DNA of 44,007 nucleotides from Rhizobiales bacterium 65-9. Lineage in GTDB: Bacteria > Pseudomonadota > Alphaproteobacteria > Rhizobiales > Beijerinckiaceae. Below, piece by piece: positions 30,993 through 38,135 of this stretch. The notes beneath the pieces are model-generated. The model was not told where the DNA came from and made no database searches. It worked only from the letters and a program-made list of their open reading frames with translations. Each line of letters starts with the position of its first letter. Positions within the stretch are counted from its first letter, which is position 1. The stretch covers positions 104,129-148,135 of the forward strand of contig MKVY01000042.1 of NCBI GenBank assembly GCA_001899525.1, written 5' to 3'. A program made the translations under genes and the position numbers.

Positions 30993-31877
30993 ATGCGTTA
31001 CGATCTGCTCGCCGGCGCCGCGCAGCCCGCCGTTTCGTCCATCGTGATGCGGCCGCCCTGCATTCTCGTATTCGATTCCGGCGTCGGCGGCCTGACGGTG
31101 CATGAGGAGATCGCCCGCGCGCGCCCGGACGCCCGCTTCGTCTATGCGGCCGACGACGCGGCCTTTCCCTATGGCGCGCTTGGCGAGGACGCTCTGCGCG
31201 GGCGCGTCATGGCCGTCATGGAGCGGCTGATCGCGCGCTTTTCGCCCGATCTCGTGGTCGTCGCCTGCAACACCGCCTCGACGATCGTCCTGCCGGCGCT
31301 GCGCGCGCGCTTCGCCATCCCGTTCGTCGGAACGGTGCCGGCGGTGAAGCCCGCCGCGGCGGCGAGCGCGAGCCGCATCATCGCGGTGCTGGCGACGCCC
31401 GGCACCGTGGCCCGCGACTATACGCGCGAACTCATCAACAGCTTCGCCAGCGACTGCGAAGTGGCGCTGGTCGGATCGACGCGGCTCGCCTCGCTGGCGG
31501 AAGCGCATCTGCGCGGCGAGCCTGTCGACGACGCGGCCATCGCGGCCGAGATCGCGCCCTGCTTCATCGAACGCAGGCGCGGCGACGGGCGCGTCGCGCG
31601 CACCGACGTTATCTCATTGTCGTGCACCCACTATCCGTTGCTGCGCGCGCGCTTCGAGGCGCTTGCGCCGTGGCCGGTCCGCTTCATCGATCCCGCGCCG
31701 GCGATCGCGCGCCGCGTCGGGCAGTTGCTCGGGCCGGCGATGTCCCATGGAGCGGGGGGGACCGCGCACGCGGTGTTCACGTCGGGACGCGGAGTCACGC
31801 AGCGCCTGCGCGCGGCGTTCAGCGCGCGCGGCTTTTCAGGACTTGAAGCGCAGGAGGAAGCGCTCGCGTTGAACTGA
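30993..31877 (+). CDS. murI: Glutamate racemase
   Basis: MurI converts L-glutamate to the D-glutamate needed for peptidoglycan. With a start at 30993 the product has 294 residues: VFDSGVGGLTV (26-36, acid/base Asp28), the first catalytic cysteine in VACNTAST (Cys92), and the second in SLSCTHYPLL (Cys211). Both cysteines are present, so it should be active. A second ATG at 31047 leaves only 9 residues before the DSG motif and matches many homologues; neither has a strong ribosome-binding site. A TTG start at 30957 is also open. It lies 58 bp after the pseudo-hydrolase gene. Confidence 0.92.
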   Translation: MRYDLLAGAAQPAVSSIVMRPPCILVFDSGVGGLTVHEEIARARPDARFVYAADDAAFPYGALGEDALRGRVMAVMERLIARFSPDLVVVACNTASTIVLPALRARFAIPFVGTVPAVKPAAAASASRIIAVLATPGTVARDYTRELINSFASDCEVALVGSTRLASLAEAHLRGEPVDDAAIAAEIAPCFIERRRGDGRVARTDVISLSCTHYPLLRARFEALAPWPVRFIDPAPAIARRVGQLLGPAMSHGAGGTAHAVFTSGRGVTQRLRAAFSARGFSGLEAQEEALALN

Positions 31878-31976
31878 GCCTCCCCGCCGCGGCGGCGAGC
31901 GCCGCCTTCGCGCGTCGCGATTGTCTGATGCGAGCCAGCGTCCGCTTGGTCCGAAACTCATCAAGCGTCATCAGCT

Positions 31977-32126
31977 TCAATGACGCTTGAAATACTGAAT
32001 GTCGCGCTCATGCTTCTCGGCGGCCTCCCGCGTCTTGAACGTGCCGAGGTTGCGCCGCTTGCCGGTCTTCGGATCGAGCTTGCGCGAATAAAGGCGATAG
32101 TCGCCGGATTTGAGTTTGCGGATCAT
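31977..32126 (-). CDS. Small basic conserved-type protein of 49 residues
   Basis: The product starts MIRKLKSGDYRLYSRKLD and continues PKTGKRRNLGTFKTREAAEK to a C-terminal YFKRH. It is rich in lysine and arginine, and its pattern resembles a short three-strand plus helix unit like the N-terminal arm-binding domain of phage integrases (basic strand, GTFKTREAA turn, helix). I recall similar short proteins in alphaproteobacteria, without a function. Codons are strongly GC3-biased like real genes here. No ribosome-binding site is seen before the ATG; instead an 11-bp hairpin ends 12 bp upstream. Nucleic-acid binding is a guess from composition and fold resemblance. Confidence 0.75.
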   Translation of the reverse strand: MIRKLKSGDYRLYSRKLDPKTGKRRNLGTFKTREAAEKHERDIQYFKRH

Positions 32127-32138
32127 CGAAGCGCCCGG

Positions 32139-32164
32139 GCGAAGCGGCGACGACGCCGCTTCGC
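32139..32164. other. Perfect 11-bp hairpin upstream of the 49-residue gene
   Basis: GCGAAGCGGCG and CGCCGCTTCGC pair without mismatch around the loop ACGA. The element sits between the lectin-like gene stop and the small gene start on the minus strand, with no T tract on either side. It may end the lectin-like transcript with Rho, or shape the leader of the small gene. Confidence 0.6.
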
Positions 32165-32219
32165 GTTCTCATATGAACCCAGGGCAAAACGCCGCGGCGC
32201 GACGGCGGTTCCGGCGCGA

Positions 32220-32885
32220 TCAGTTGGCGGCGAAGCAGTAGAGCAGGCCGGCGCCGCCGGTGCCCTTCAGCGCGTCCTGGCTGCAGCCGCCGCGCGAGGC
32301 GTGCGACGCGTTCCAGGATTTCGCGGCGTCCGACTCATCGAGGCCGGTGCGATCGGAATGGCCGAGCATGACCGCGCCTGTCGCTCCGCTCAGCGTGTAG
32401 TTGCCGCAGGTCCGGTCCTCGCCCGCCGGGAACGCCGTTCCGTCCGCCTGCGAGCCGGTGATGATGTCGTGCGTGTTCGGCGTGTCGCCGCGCCCTTTGA
32501 CCATCTCGCCCTTCTCGGTGAGCGCGGTCTGCTTGGTGAGCTTGTTGCTGGCGCTGTGGAGATCGGCGATGCTCGTGGCGATGACGTCTCCCTTGGCGTT
32601 TTTCCAGGGCCCGGCGCCGATCCTGTCGCGCGCATTGACCGCCGCCGCCCCGCCGGCCGCCTGCGTCGACAGATAAGCCCGCCATGTCTTCGCGCCGGCG
32701 CCTGCGGCCTGGCCAAGGCGCTGGCAAAGCGCGTCCGCGCCGGCGAGCCCGCCAAGGTCAGCTCCCTTGCCGGACCCCTCGCTGGTGACGAAGAAGCTCA
32801 TCTCGGCCTGCTGAGCGTTGGCCGCGCCTGCGAAGCCCGCCAGCGCAAGGGTTGTCACGAGAGTGGCCGATCTGGCGAAAGTCAT
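32220..32885 (-). CDS. Secreted lectin-like (C-type-lectin/endostatin-like) protein
   Basis: The 221-residue product has a clear signal peptide (MTFARSATLVTTLALAGFAGAANAQ). The mature part looks like a C-type-lectin/endostatin-type fold: FFVTSEGSGKGADLGGLAGADALC, then TWRAYLST, NARDRIGAGPWKNAKG, DLHSASNKLTKQTALTEKGE and a C-terminal core with SWNASHASRGGCSQ and GTGGAGLLYCFAA. Four cysteines in the mature part could form two disulfides. Related proteins occur in Hyphomicrobiales and are annotated as lectins, but the ligand is not known. It stands alone on the minus strand, with its own probable promoter facing away from rpsD. Confidence 0.72.
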   Translation of the reverse strand: MTFARSATLVTTLALAGFAGAANAQQAEMSFFVTSEGSGKGADLGGLAGADALCQRLGQAAGAGAKTWRAYLSTQAAGGAAAVNARDRIGAGPWKNAKGDVIATSIADLHSASNKLTKQTALTEKGEMVKGRGDTPNTHDIITGSQADGTAFPAGEDRTCGNYTLSGATGAVMLGHSDRTGLDESDAAKSWNASHASRGGCSQDALKGTGGAGLLYCFAAN

Positions 32886-33057
32886 TCATTCCTCCGTCGA
32901 TGTCTTATGGCGGCGCACCGGCGCCACTCCGGGCCACCGTGGCGTTCTGACGCAGGCGGAGCCATTCACGGATGCGTGACATGTCGCTTTCACGCATGCG
33001 CCAATGCAGATCAGCTCTTGCATGGACGCAATCGCGCGGCGGCGCGGGATCGTTGCT

Positions 33058-33086
33058 TTGACATTCCGCGGCGCGTGTGGCTAAAG
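33058..33086 (+). promoter_or_regulatory. rpsD: Possible rpsD promoter
   Basis: A perfect -35 hexamer TTGACA at 33058-33063 is followed after 17 bp by CTAAAG, a weak -10. Position and the structured leader downstream support it; the -10 does not. Confidence 0.35.
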
Positions 33087-33093
33087 CCCGCGA

Positions 33094-33115
33094 GCCGCCG
33101 GATGAAACCGGCGGC
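33094..33115 (+). promoter_or_regulatory. rpsD: Leader hairpin 1 of rpsD
   Basis: GCCGCCGG and CCGGCGGC form a perfect 8-bp stem with the loop ATGAAA, followed shortly by a TTTT run (33122-33125). It lies just past the possible promoter, so it would fold at the 5' end of the transcript and could act as an attenuator or a protein-binding site. Confidence 0.45.
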
Positions 33116-33248
33116 GCGATGTTTTGCACCCGCGACAGCTCCGGTCCGTCCGTGAGCCGTCTGTCGGCCGATACGGGAGACCGCGATCGGCAGAGGAGGG
33201 CGCGAACCCGACCCGAAACGGGCCGGTTCGCGGACAGGGCCAGCCAGA

Positions 33249-33265
33249 CGCGCCGTCACGGCGCG
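33249..33265 (+). promoter_or_regulatory. rpsD: Leader hairpin 2 of rpsD
   Basis: CGCGCCG and CGGCGCG pair perfectly around the loop TCA, about 43 bp before the rpsD start codon. It may belong to the translational control region of S4. Confidence 0.4.
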
Positions 33266-33308
33266 CGGACGGCCGTTCCGTGGTTCCGGCCGGACTGAGA
33301 GAACCACG

Positions 33309-33926
33309 ATGTCGAAACGTCTCGACGCCAAGCACAAGATCGACCGCCGCCTCGGCGTGAACCTCTGGGGCCGTCCGAAGAGCCCGGTCAACCGCCGCGA
33401 ATATGGCCCCGGCCAGCATGGCCAGCGTCGCAAGGGCAAGCTGTCCGACTTCGGCACGCAGCTGCGCGCCAAGCAGAAGCTGCGCGGCTATTACGCCAAC
33501 ATCTCCGAGCGCCAGTTCCGCAAATATTACGCCGAGGCAACCCGTCTGCGCGGCGACTCCGGCGAGAACCTGATCGGCCTGCTCGAGCGTCGCCTCGACG
33601 CCATCGTCTATCGCGCGAAGTTCGTGCCGACGATGTTCGCGGCGCGCCAGTTCGTGAATCACGGTCACGTCAAGCTGAACGGCAAGCGCGCCAGCATCGC
33701 GAGCATCCAGCTCAAGCCCGGCGACGTGGTCGAGGTTTCGGACGCGCAGAAGCAGTCGGTGACGGTGCTCGGCGCGGTGCAGCTCGCAGAGCGCGACGTG
33801 CCCGATTATCTCGATGTCGATCATTCGAAGATGACCGCGAAGCTCACGCGCGTGCCGGGCCTCGCGGAGGTTCCCTATCCGACGCAGATGGAGCCGAACC
33901 TGGTGGTCGAGTTCTATTCGCGCTGA
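33309..33926 (+). CDS. rpsD: 30S ribosomal protein S4
   Basis: S4 nucleates assembly of the small ribosomal subunit and binds the 5' domain of 16S rRNA. The 205-residue protein is full length: [20 protein letters not shown] at the N-terminus, the conserved [11 protein letters not shown] and the S4 RNA-binding domain with [14 protein letters not shown] and [17 protein letters not shown] (about 95-135). It is encoded alone, as in other alphaproteobacteria, and not in the alpha ribosomal operon. The ATG lies after a poor ribosome-binding site (GAGAGAACCACG), suggesting translation depends on the leader. A strong terminator follows. Confidence 0.98.
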   Translation: MSKRLDAKHKIDRRLGVNLWGRPKSPVNRREYGPGQHGQRRKGKLSDFGTQLRAKQKLRGYYANISERQFRKYYAEATRLRGDSGENLIGLLERRLDAIVYRAKFVPTMFAARQFVNHGHVKLNGKRASIASIQLKPGDVVEVSDAQKQSVTVLGAVQLAERDVPDYLDVDHSKMTAKLTRVPGLAEVPYPTQMEPNLVVEFYSR

Positions 33927-33953
33927 TCCGGCGGCGGATTGCTGACTGATAAG

Positions 33954-33977
33954 ACGCCGCCTTCGGGCGGCGTTTTT
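33954..33977 (+). terminator. rpsD: Rho-independent terminator of rpsD
   Basis: ACGCCGCC and GGCGGCGT form a perfect 8-bp stem with a TTCG tetraloop, running into TTTTT. It starts 28 bp after the rpsD stop codon and uses the same loop as the icd terminator. Confidence 0.9.
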
Positions 33978-34037
33978 CGTTTCGAAGACGTCTGTTTTCG
34001 CGCGAGGCGCGAAGGTTTTCGCGAGAGGCGCGAAAGC

Positions 34038-34595
34038 TCAGGCCGCAAGCGTCTTCAGGAACATCGCGAAGCGCAGCGATCCTTCCGGCCAGGGGCCGTG
34101 GCCTGACGCCGCATTGATATGGCCGGCGTCGCCAGCCGGCGTGAAAGCCGAACCCCACGCATAGGCGAGGTCCTCCGCTTCCGTGAGCGGACAATAGGGA
34201 TCGTTGGCGCTGGCGATGAGGATGGAGGGAAAGGGCAGGGGGCCGCGCGGCGCCGGAATGAAGCTGTTGTCGAGCTCATCCATCGCAAGCACCGCGGTCG
34301 CGCCCGGCGGCGCGACGAGAAACGCGCCGCGCGCTTTCGTATCAGGCATCTGCGTCGCCGCATGCGCCACCGCCAGCACGCCCGCGCTGTGCGCGACATA
34401 GACCACCGGCCGCGTGGCGCGCCGCGTCTCGTCGAGGATGCGATCGACCCACAGCAGGCGATCGGCGCGGGCGAAGTCGCCCTGCGCGACGCGCCGCGCG
34501 GTGGAGAGATTCTTCTCCCACCGCGACTGCCAGTGATCTGGACCGGAATCGCCGAGGCCGGGAACGATGAGGATGTCGCAGTCGCTTGCGCGCAT
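34038..34595 (-). CDS. RBBP9/YdeN-family alpha/beta hydrolase
   Basis: This family contains small serine hydrolases of unclear substrate. The 185-residue product has the N-terminal signature LIVPGLGDSGPDHWQSRWE, the nucleophile motif VAHSAGVLA (serine present), LIASANDPYCPL carrying the acidic residue, and AGDAGHINAASGHGPWPEG with the catalytic histidine. All parts of the triad are visible, in contrast to the secreted hydrolase-like protein at 29768. It begins 4 bp after the stop of purB and is probably co-transcribed with it. No signal peptide, so it is cytoplasmic. Confidence 0.88.
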   Translation of the reverse strand: MRASDCDILIVPGLGDSGPDHWQSRWEKNLSTARRVAQGDFARADRLLWVDRILDETRRATRPVVYVAHSAGVLAVAHAATQMPDTKARGAFLVAPPGATAVLAMDELDNSFIPAPRGPLPFPSILIASANDPYCPLTEAEDLAYAWGSAFTPAGDAGHINAASGHGPWPEGSLRFAMFLKTLAA

Positions 34596-34599
34596 GGCT

Positions 34600-35916
34600 T
34601 TATCTTACAGCGCCGCCAAACACCCGCGCGAAGATCGCATCCACATGCTTGAAGTGATAGCCGTCGTCGAACAGCGCTTCGAGCTCCGCGTCGCTCAGTT
34701 TCGCATGCACGTCCGGATCAGCCTTGAGGAGCGCGAGGAACGACTCCGCTTCGCCGCGCCACACCTTCATGGCGTTGCGCTGCACCCAGGAATAGCTGTC
34801 CTCGCGCGAGACGTTCTTCTGCGTCAGCGCCAGCAGCACGCGCTGGGAATGGACGAGGCCGCCGAGACGGTCGAGATTCTTCCGCATGTTCTGCGGATAG
34901 ACGAGCAGCTTCTCGATCACGCCGGTGAGCCGGGAGAGCGCGAAGTCGAGCGTGATCGTCGCGTCGGGCGCGATGAAGCGCTCGACGGATGAATGGGAAA
35001 TGTCCCGCTCGTGCCACAGCGCGACATTCTCCATCGCCGGAACCGCGTAGCCGCGCACGAGACGCGCGAGGCCGGTGAGATTTTCCGTCAGCACCGGATT
35101 GCGCTTGTGCGGCATCGCCGACGAGCCTTTCTGGCCCTGCGAGAAAAACTCCTCGGCCTCCAGCACCTCGGTGCGCTGGAGATGGCGGATCTCGATCGCC
35201 AGCCGCTCGATCGACGAGGCGACGACAGCGAGCGTGGCGAAGTACATCGCATGGCGGTCGCGCGGGATGATCTGCGTCGAAACGGGCTCGACGCTCAGGC
35301 CCATCTGCTCCGCGACATAGGCTTCGACCTCGGGATCGACATTCGCGAAAGTGCCGATGGCGCCGGAGATCGCGCAGGTGGCGATTTCCTGTTTCGCCGC
35401 GACGAGGCGCTGTCTCGCGCGCGAGAATTCCGCATAGGCGTAGGCGAGCTTCACGCCGAAGGTGGTCGGCTCCGCATGGATGCCATGCGAACGGCCGATG
35501 GTCGGCGTCATCTTGTGCTCGAAGGCGCGCGTCTTCAGCGCCGCCAGTAGCGCGTCGAGATCGGCGATCAGGAGATCGCTCGCGCGGGCGAGCTGCACCG
35601 CCAGCGTGGTGTCGAGCACATCGGACGACGTCATGCCCTGATGGACGAAGCGCGCCTCGGGACCGACGAGCTCCGACAGATGCGTCAGGAAGGCGATGAC
35701 GTCGTGCTTCACCTCGCGCTCGATGGCGTCGATGCGCTCGACGTCGAAGGTCGCGACCCTGCCCTTGGCCCAGACAATCTCGGCCGCCTCCTTCGGCACA
35801 ACGCCGAGCTCCGCCAGCTTCGTCGTGGCGTGCGCCTCGATCTCGAACCAGATCCGGTATTTCGTCTGCGGGTCCCAGATGGCGGTCATCTGGGGTCGCG
35901 CATAGCGCGGCACCAT
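34600..35916 (-). CDS. purB: Adenylosuccinate lyase
   Basis: PurB acts twice in purine synthesis, removing fumarate from SAICAR and from adenylosuccinate. The 438-residue protein is full length and carries the superfamily signature GSSAMPHKRNP at about residues 264-274, with the catalytic serine in the mobile loop, and VHQGMTSSDVLDT and GRSHGIHAEPTTFG further upstream. The ATG at 35916 gives the usual N-terminus MVPRYARPQMTAIWD. It is followed by the RBBP9-like gene after 4 bp, and preceded by rpe on the same strand with a 77-bp gap. Confidence 0.97.
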   Translation of the reverse strand: MVPRYARPQMTAIWDPQTKYRIWFEIEAHATTKLAELGVVPKEAAEIVWAKGRVATFDVERIDAIEREVKHDVIAFLTHLSELVGPEARFVHQGMTSSDVLDTTLAVQLARASDLLIADLDALLAALKTRAFEHKMTPTIGRSHGIHAEPTTFGVKLAYAYAEFSRARQRLVAAKQEIATCAISGAIGTFANVDPEVEAYVAEQMGLSVEPVSTQIIPRDRHAMYFATLAVVASSIERLAIEIRHLQRTEVLEAEEFFSQGQKGSSAMPHKRNPVLTENLTGLARLVRGYAVPAMENVALWHERDISHSSVERFIAPDATITLDFALSRLTGVIEKLLVYPQNMRKNLDRLGGLVHSQRVLLALTQKNVSREDSYSWVQRNAMKVWRGEAESFLALLKADPDVHAKLSDAELEALFDDGYHFKHVDAIFARVFGGAVR

Positions 35917-35993
35917 CGGCGGCGTTCTCCTGTCAGGCGTCCGGCGCCCCTAGCATGCGCGCCGGCGCCTCTCAACGGCGGGGACCGTTCCTG

Positions 35994-36671
35994 TTAGGCG
36001 ATTTCCCCGCGCGCCATCGCCGCAGCGTTGCGGATCGCCTCGCCATTGGCGCGGCAGGCGCCGCCCCTGAAGAAGGCCGAGCCGGCGACGAAGACGTTGG
36101 CGCCGGACGCCGCGGCGAGGGGCGCGGTTTCGGGCGTGATTCCGCCGTCGACCTCGATATCGATGTCGGCGCCGCCGATCATGGCGCGCACGGCCCTGAT
36201 CTTGTCGCATGTCTCGGGAATGAAGCTTTGTCCGCCGAAGCCCGGATTGACCGTCATGACGAGGACGAGATCGACCACGCCAAGGACCGGCGCCACCGCT
36301 TCGGCCGGCGTCCCCGGATTGATCGCCACGCCGGCCCGCTTGCCGAGTGCGCGGATGGTCTGGAGGGAGCGGTGCAGATGGGGGCCGGCCTCCGCATGGA
36401 CGGTGATGAGATCGGCGCCGGCCCGTGCGAACGCCTCGAGATAGGGGTCCGCGGGCGCGATCATGAGATGCACGTCAAAGACCTTGGTCGTGAACGGGCG
36501 TATGGCCTTCACGAGATCGGGGCCGAAGGTGATGTTGGGCACGAAATGACCGTCCATCACGTCCAGATGCATCCAGTCGCCGCCGGCTTCGTCCGCCGCG
36601 CGGACCTCCTCGCCGAGACGGGCGAAGTCGCTGGCGAGCAGCGAGGGGGCGAGAATGAGGGGGCGCGTCAT
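35994..36671 (-). CDS. rpe: Ribulose-phosphate 3-epimerase
   Basis: The enzyme interconverts ribulose 5-phosphate and xylulose 5-phosphate in the pentose phosphate pathway (and in the Calvin cycle where present). The 225-residue TIM barrel has [17 protein letters not shown] at the N-terminus, the metal/acid motif [50 protein letters not shown] and the phosphate-binding [13 protein letters not shown] and [12 protein letters not shown]. All active-site segments are intact. Start at 36671 is chosen because the family begins there. It is divergent from the attachment-protein gene across about 90 bp. Confidence 0.97.
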   Translation of the reverse strand: MTRPLILAPSLLASDFARLGEEVRAADEAGGDWMHLDVMDGHFVPNITFGPDLVKAIRPFTTKVFDVHLMIAPADPYLEAFARAGADLITVHAEAGPHLHRSLQTIRALGKRAGVAINPGTPAEAVAPVLGVVDLVLVMTVNPGFGGQSFIPETCDKIRAVRAMIGGADIDIEVDGGITPETAPLAAASGANVFVAGSAFFRGGACRANGEAIRNAAAMARGEIA

Positions 36672-36762
36672 GGCGCGGCGGGTAGCACCCGTGCGGCCGG
36701 ATCGCAACCGCGCGGAACCCGCCGCCGCCCCCGTCCGTTCCTTTCAAAGCAAGGAGATCATC

Positions 36763-37206
36763 TTGGACAACCGCATTCCGCATGAGGCGCTGGTGCTGGT
36801 CGGCGATGGAGCGCGCGCGCTCTTCTTCCGCAACGCCGGCACGCCCGAGAATCTGAAACTCGTGGTCGAGGACGTGTTCGAGAACGAGAATCCGGCCACG
36901 CGCGATCAGGGCGCGGATCAGCCGGGCCGCACCTTCGCGAGCGTCGGCGCGCGCCGCAGCGCCGTCGAGCAGACCGACTGGCACCAGATCGCGGAAGATC
37001 GCTTCGCGGAAGAAGTCGCGACGGCGCTCTATCGCGGCGCTCAACAGGGCCGCTATCAGCGCCTCGTGATCGTGGCGCCGCCGAAAACGCTCGGCGTGCT
37101 GCGCAAGGCGCTGCACAAGACGGTCGCGGATAAAGTGGTGGCGGAGTTGCCCAAGGATTTGACGTCCCACCCCGTCCAGGACATCGAAAGGCTTCTGCTC
37201 GCATAA
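36763..37206 (+). CDS. Host-attachment family protein
   Basis: The 147-residue product resembles the proteobacterial family described as required for attachment to host cells, which has an eRF1-like core. Visible landmarks are ALVLVGDGARALFFRNAGT near the start, GRTFASVGARRSAVEQTDWH in the middle and LVIVAPPKTLGVLRKALHK near the end. The start is TTG at 36763, fixed by a strong AAGGAG six bases upstream; no ATG fits. There is no signal peptide, so a direct adhesion role is doubtful and the family name may mislead. Single gene, divergent from rpe and convergent with the outer-membrane protein gene. Confidence 0.8.
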   Translation: MDNRIPHEALVLVGDGARALFFRNAGTPENLKLVVEDVFENENPATRDQGADQPGRTFASVGARRSAVEQTDWHQIAEDRFAEEVATALYRGAQQGRYQRLVIVAPPKTLGVLRKALHKTVADKVVAELPKDLTSHPVQDIERLLLA

Positions 37207-37317
37207 GCGTTCGCTGACAGCCCTCGCATCAAGGGCGTCGGCCTGGCGACAGGCCAGCCGGCGTCCTTCACACGACAAGAGTCCCGAATGCGTCGCGCCG
37301 TGTTTTTCGCGTCTGCT

Positions 37318-38127
37318 TTAAAAGCGATATGTCATTCCGAGCACGGGGCCCGACAGCGTCACGTCGAAGACATGGCCGCCCGAGCGATAATCGACTTTCA
37401 GCACTTTATATCCCGCCGACGCGGACAGGTTATCGGTGAAAGCATAGTTCAGCGTTGCCAGCGCCTGCCAGGTGAAGCGCGATCCCGCGTTGAAGCCGCC
37501 GACGTCGGCCTGCGCCAGAAATGAGAGCCGGTCAGTGAGCCGCGCGAATGCGCGCGCGCCGATCACGGGGTCGAACCAGGAAAAGTTTTCTCCATAGGCG
37601 ACGGAGAACGGGCCGTAATTCACGGCGACATCGTTGGACACATGCCAGACCCGTCCGCCGGCGAGCGCGTCCACGGTGAATTGCGGCGTATCGACGACGC
37701 GGTAGCCGACCTGAACTGTCGCGTGGAATTCCTTGCTGTCGATTTTGGCGCTAAGCCCCGGCGTCGCGCCGACGATCGGCAGCGCGCCGATCGCCTTGGC
37801 GGCGGTCGTATCGACATACATGGCGTCGACCGAAAGCACATAGCGATCGTAGCGGCCCCATATGTTGACGAAGCCGCCGAGATTCAGGTCGTTCAGCACG
37901 TCGGAGAAGGATTTCTCGATGGCGATCGTCGGCGCGCGGCGGAAGGGCGAAATATCTCCCTTCATTCCCGCCGCCCACATATAGGGCGTGACCTGAAGCG
38001 CCCATGTGGGAGCGGGCGCGACCGGGGCCGCGGGCCTTCCCGGCGCCGACAGATCCGCGGCCGACGCCGCGCCGACCGACATGAGTCCAGCCGCCAGCGC
38101 GAAAGCCGTCGATCGAAGCGTCGCCAT
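37318..38127 (-). CDS. Outer-membrane beta-barrel protein
   Basis: The 269-residue product has a signal peptide (MATLRSTAFALAAGLMSVGA, cleaved near ASA-AD), a short proline-alanine linker, and then alternating hydrophobic/polar strands typical of an eight-to-twelve-strand barrel. It ends in phenylalanine (GMTYRF), the usual C-terminal signal for outer-membrane insertion. Landmarks are WALQVTPYMWAAGMKG and ADVGGFNAGSRFTWQALATL. The ATG at 38127 has AGGGA upstream; a TTG at 38139 is possible. It begins 8 bp after the amidohydrolase stop, so the two genes are one unit. The role is unknown; uptake of the amidohydrolase substrate is a guess. Confidence 0.8.
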   Translation of the reverse strand: MATLRSTAFALAAGLMSVGAASAADLSAPGRPAAPVAPAPTWALQVTPYMWAAGMKGDISPFRRAPTIAIEKSFSDVLNDLNLGGFVNIWGRYDRYVLSVDAMYVDTTAAKAIGALPIVGATPGLSAKIDSKEFHATVQVGYRVVDTPQFTVDALAGGRVWHVSNDVAVNYGPFSVAYGENFSWFDPVIGARAFARLTDRLSFLAQADVGGFNAGSRFTWQALATLNYAFTDNLSASAGYKVLKVDYRSGGHVFDVTLSGPVLGMTYRF

Positions 38128-38135
38128 GGGTTCCC

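Larger units (their letters stand above)
32886..33308. other. Intergenic region with the rpsD leader
   Basis: This 420-bp stretch separates the divergent lectin-like and rpsD genes. I see no gene in it. It holds a possible promoter toward rpsD (TTGACA at 33058-33063), a perfect 8-bp hairpin at 33094-33115 and a perfect 7-bp hairpin at 33249-33265. The last 200 bp therefore look like a structured rpsD leader. Confidence 0.6.

Noticed and set aside
37240..37255. GGCCTG-GCGA-CAGGCC hairpin between the attachment-protein and barrel-protein genes
   Set aside because: Could be a shared terminator of convergent genes, but the stem is six base pairs with no T tract adjoining.
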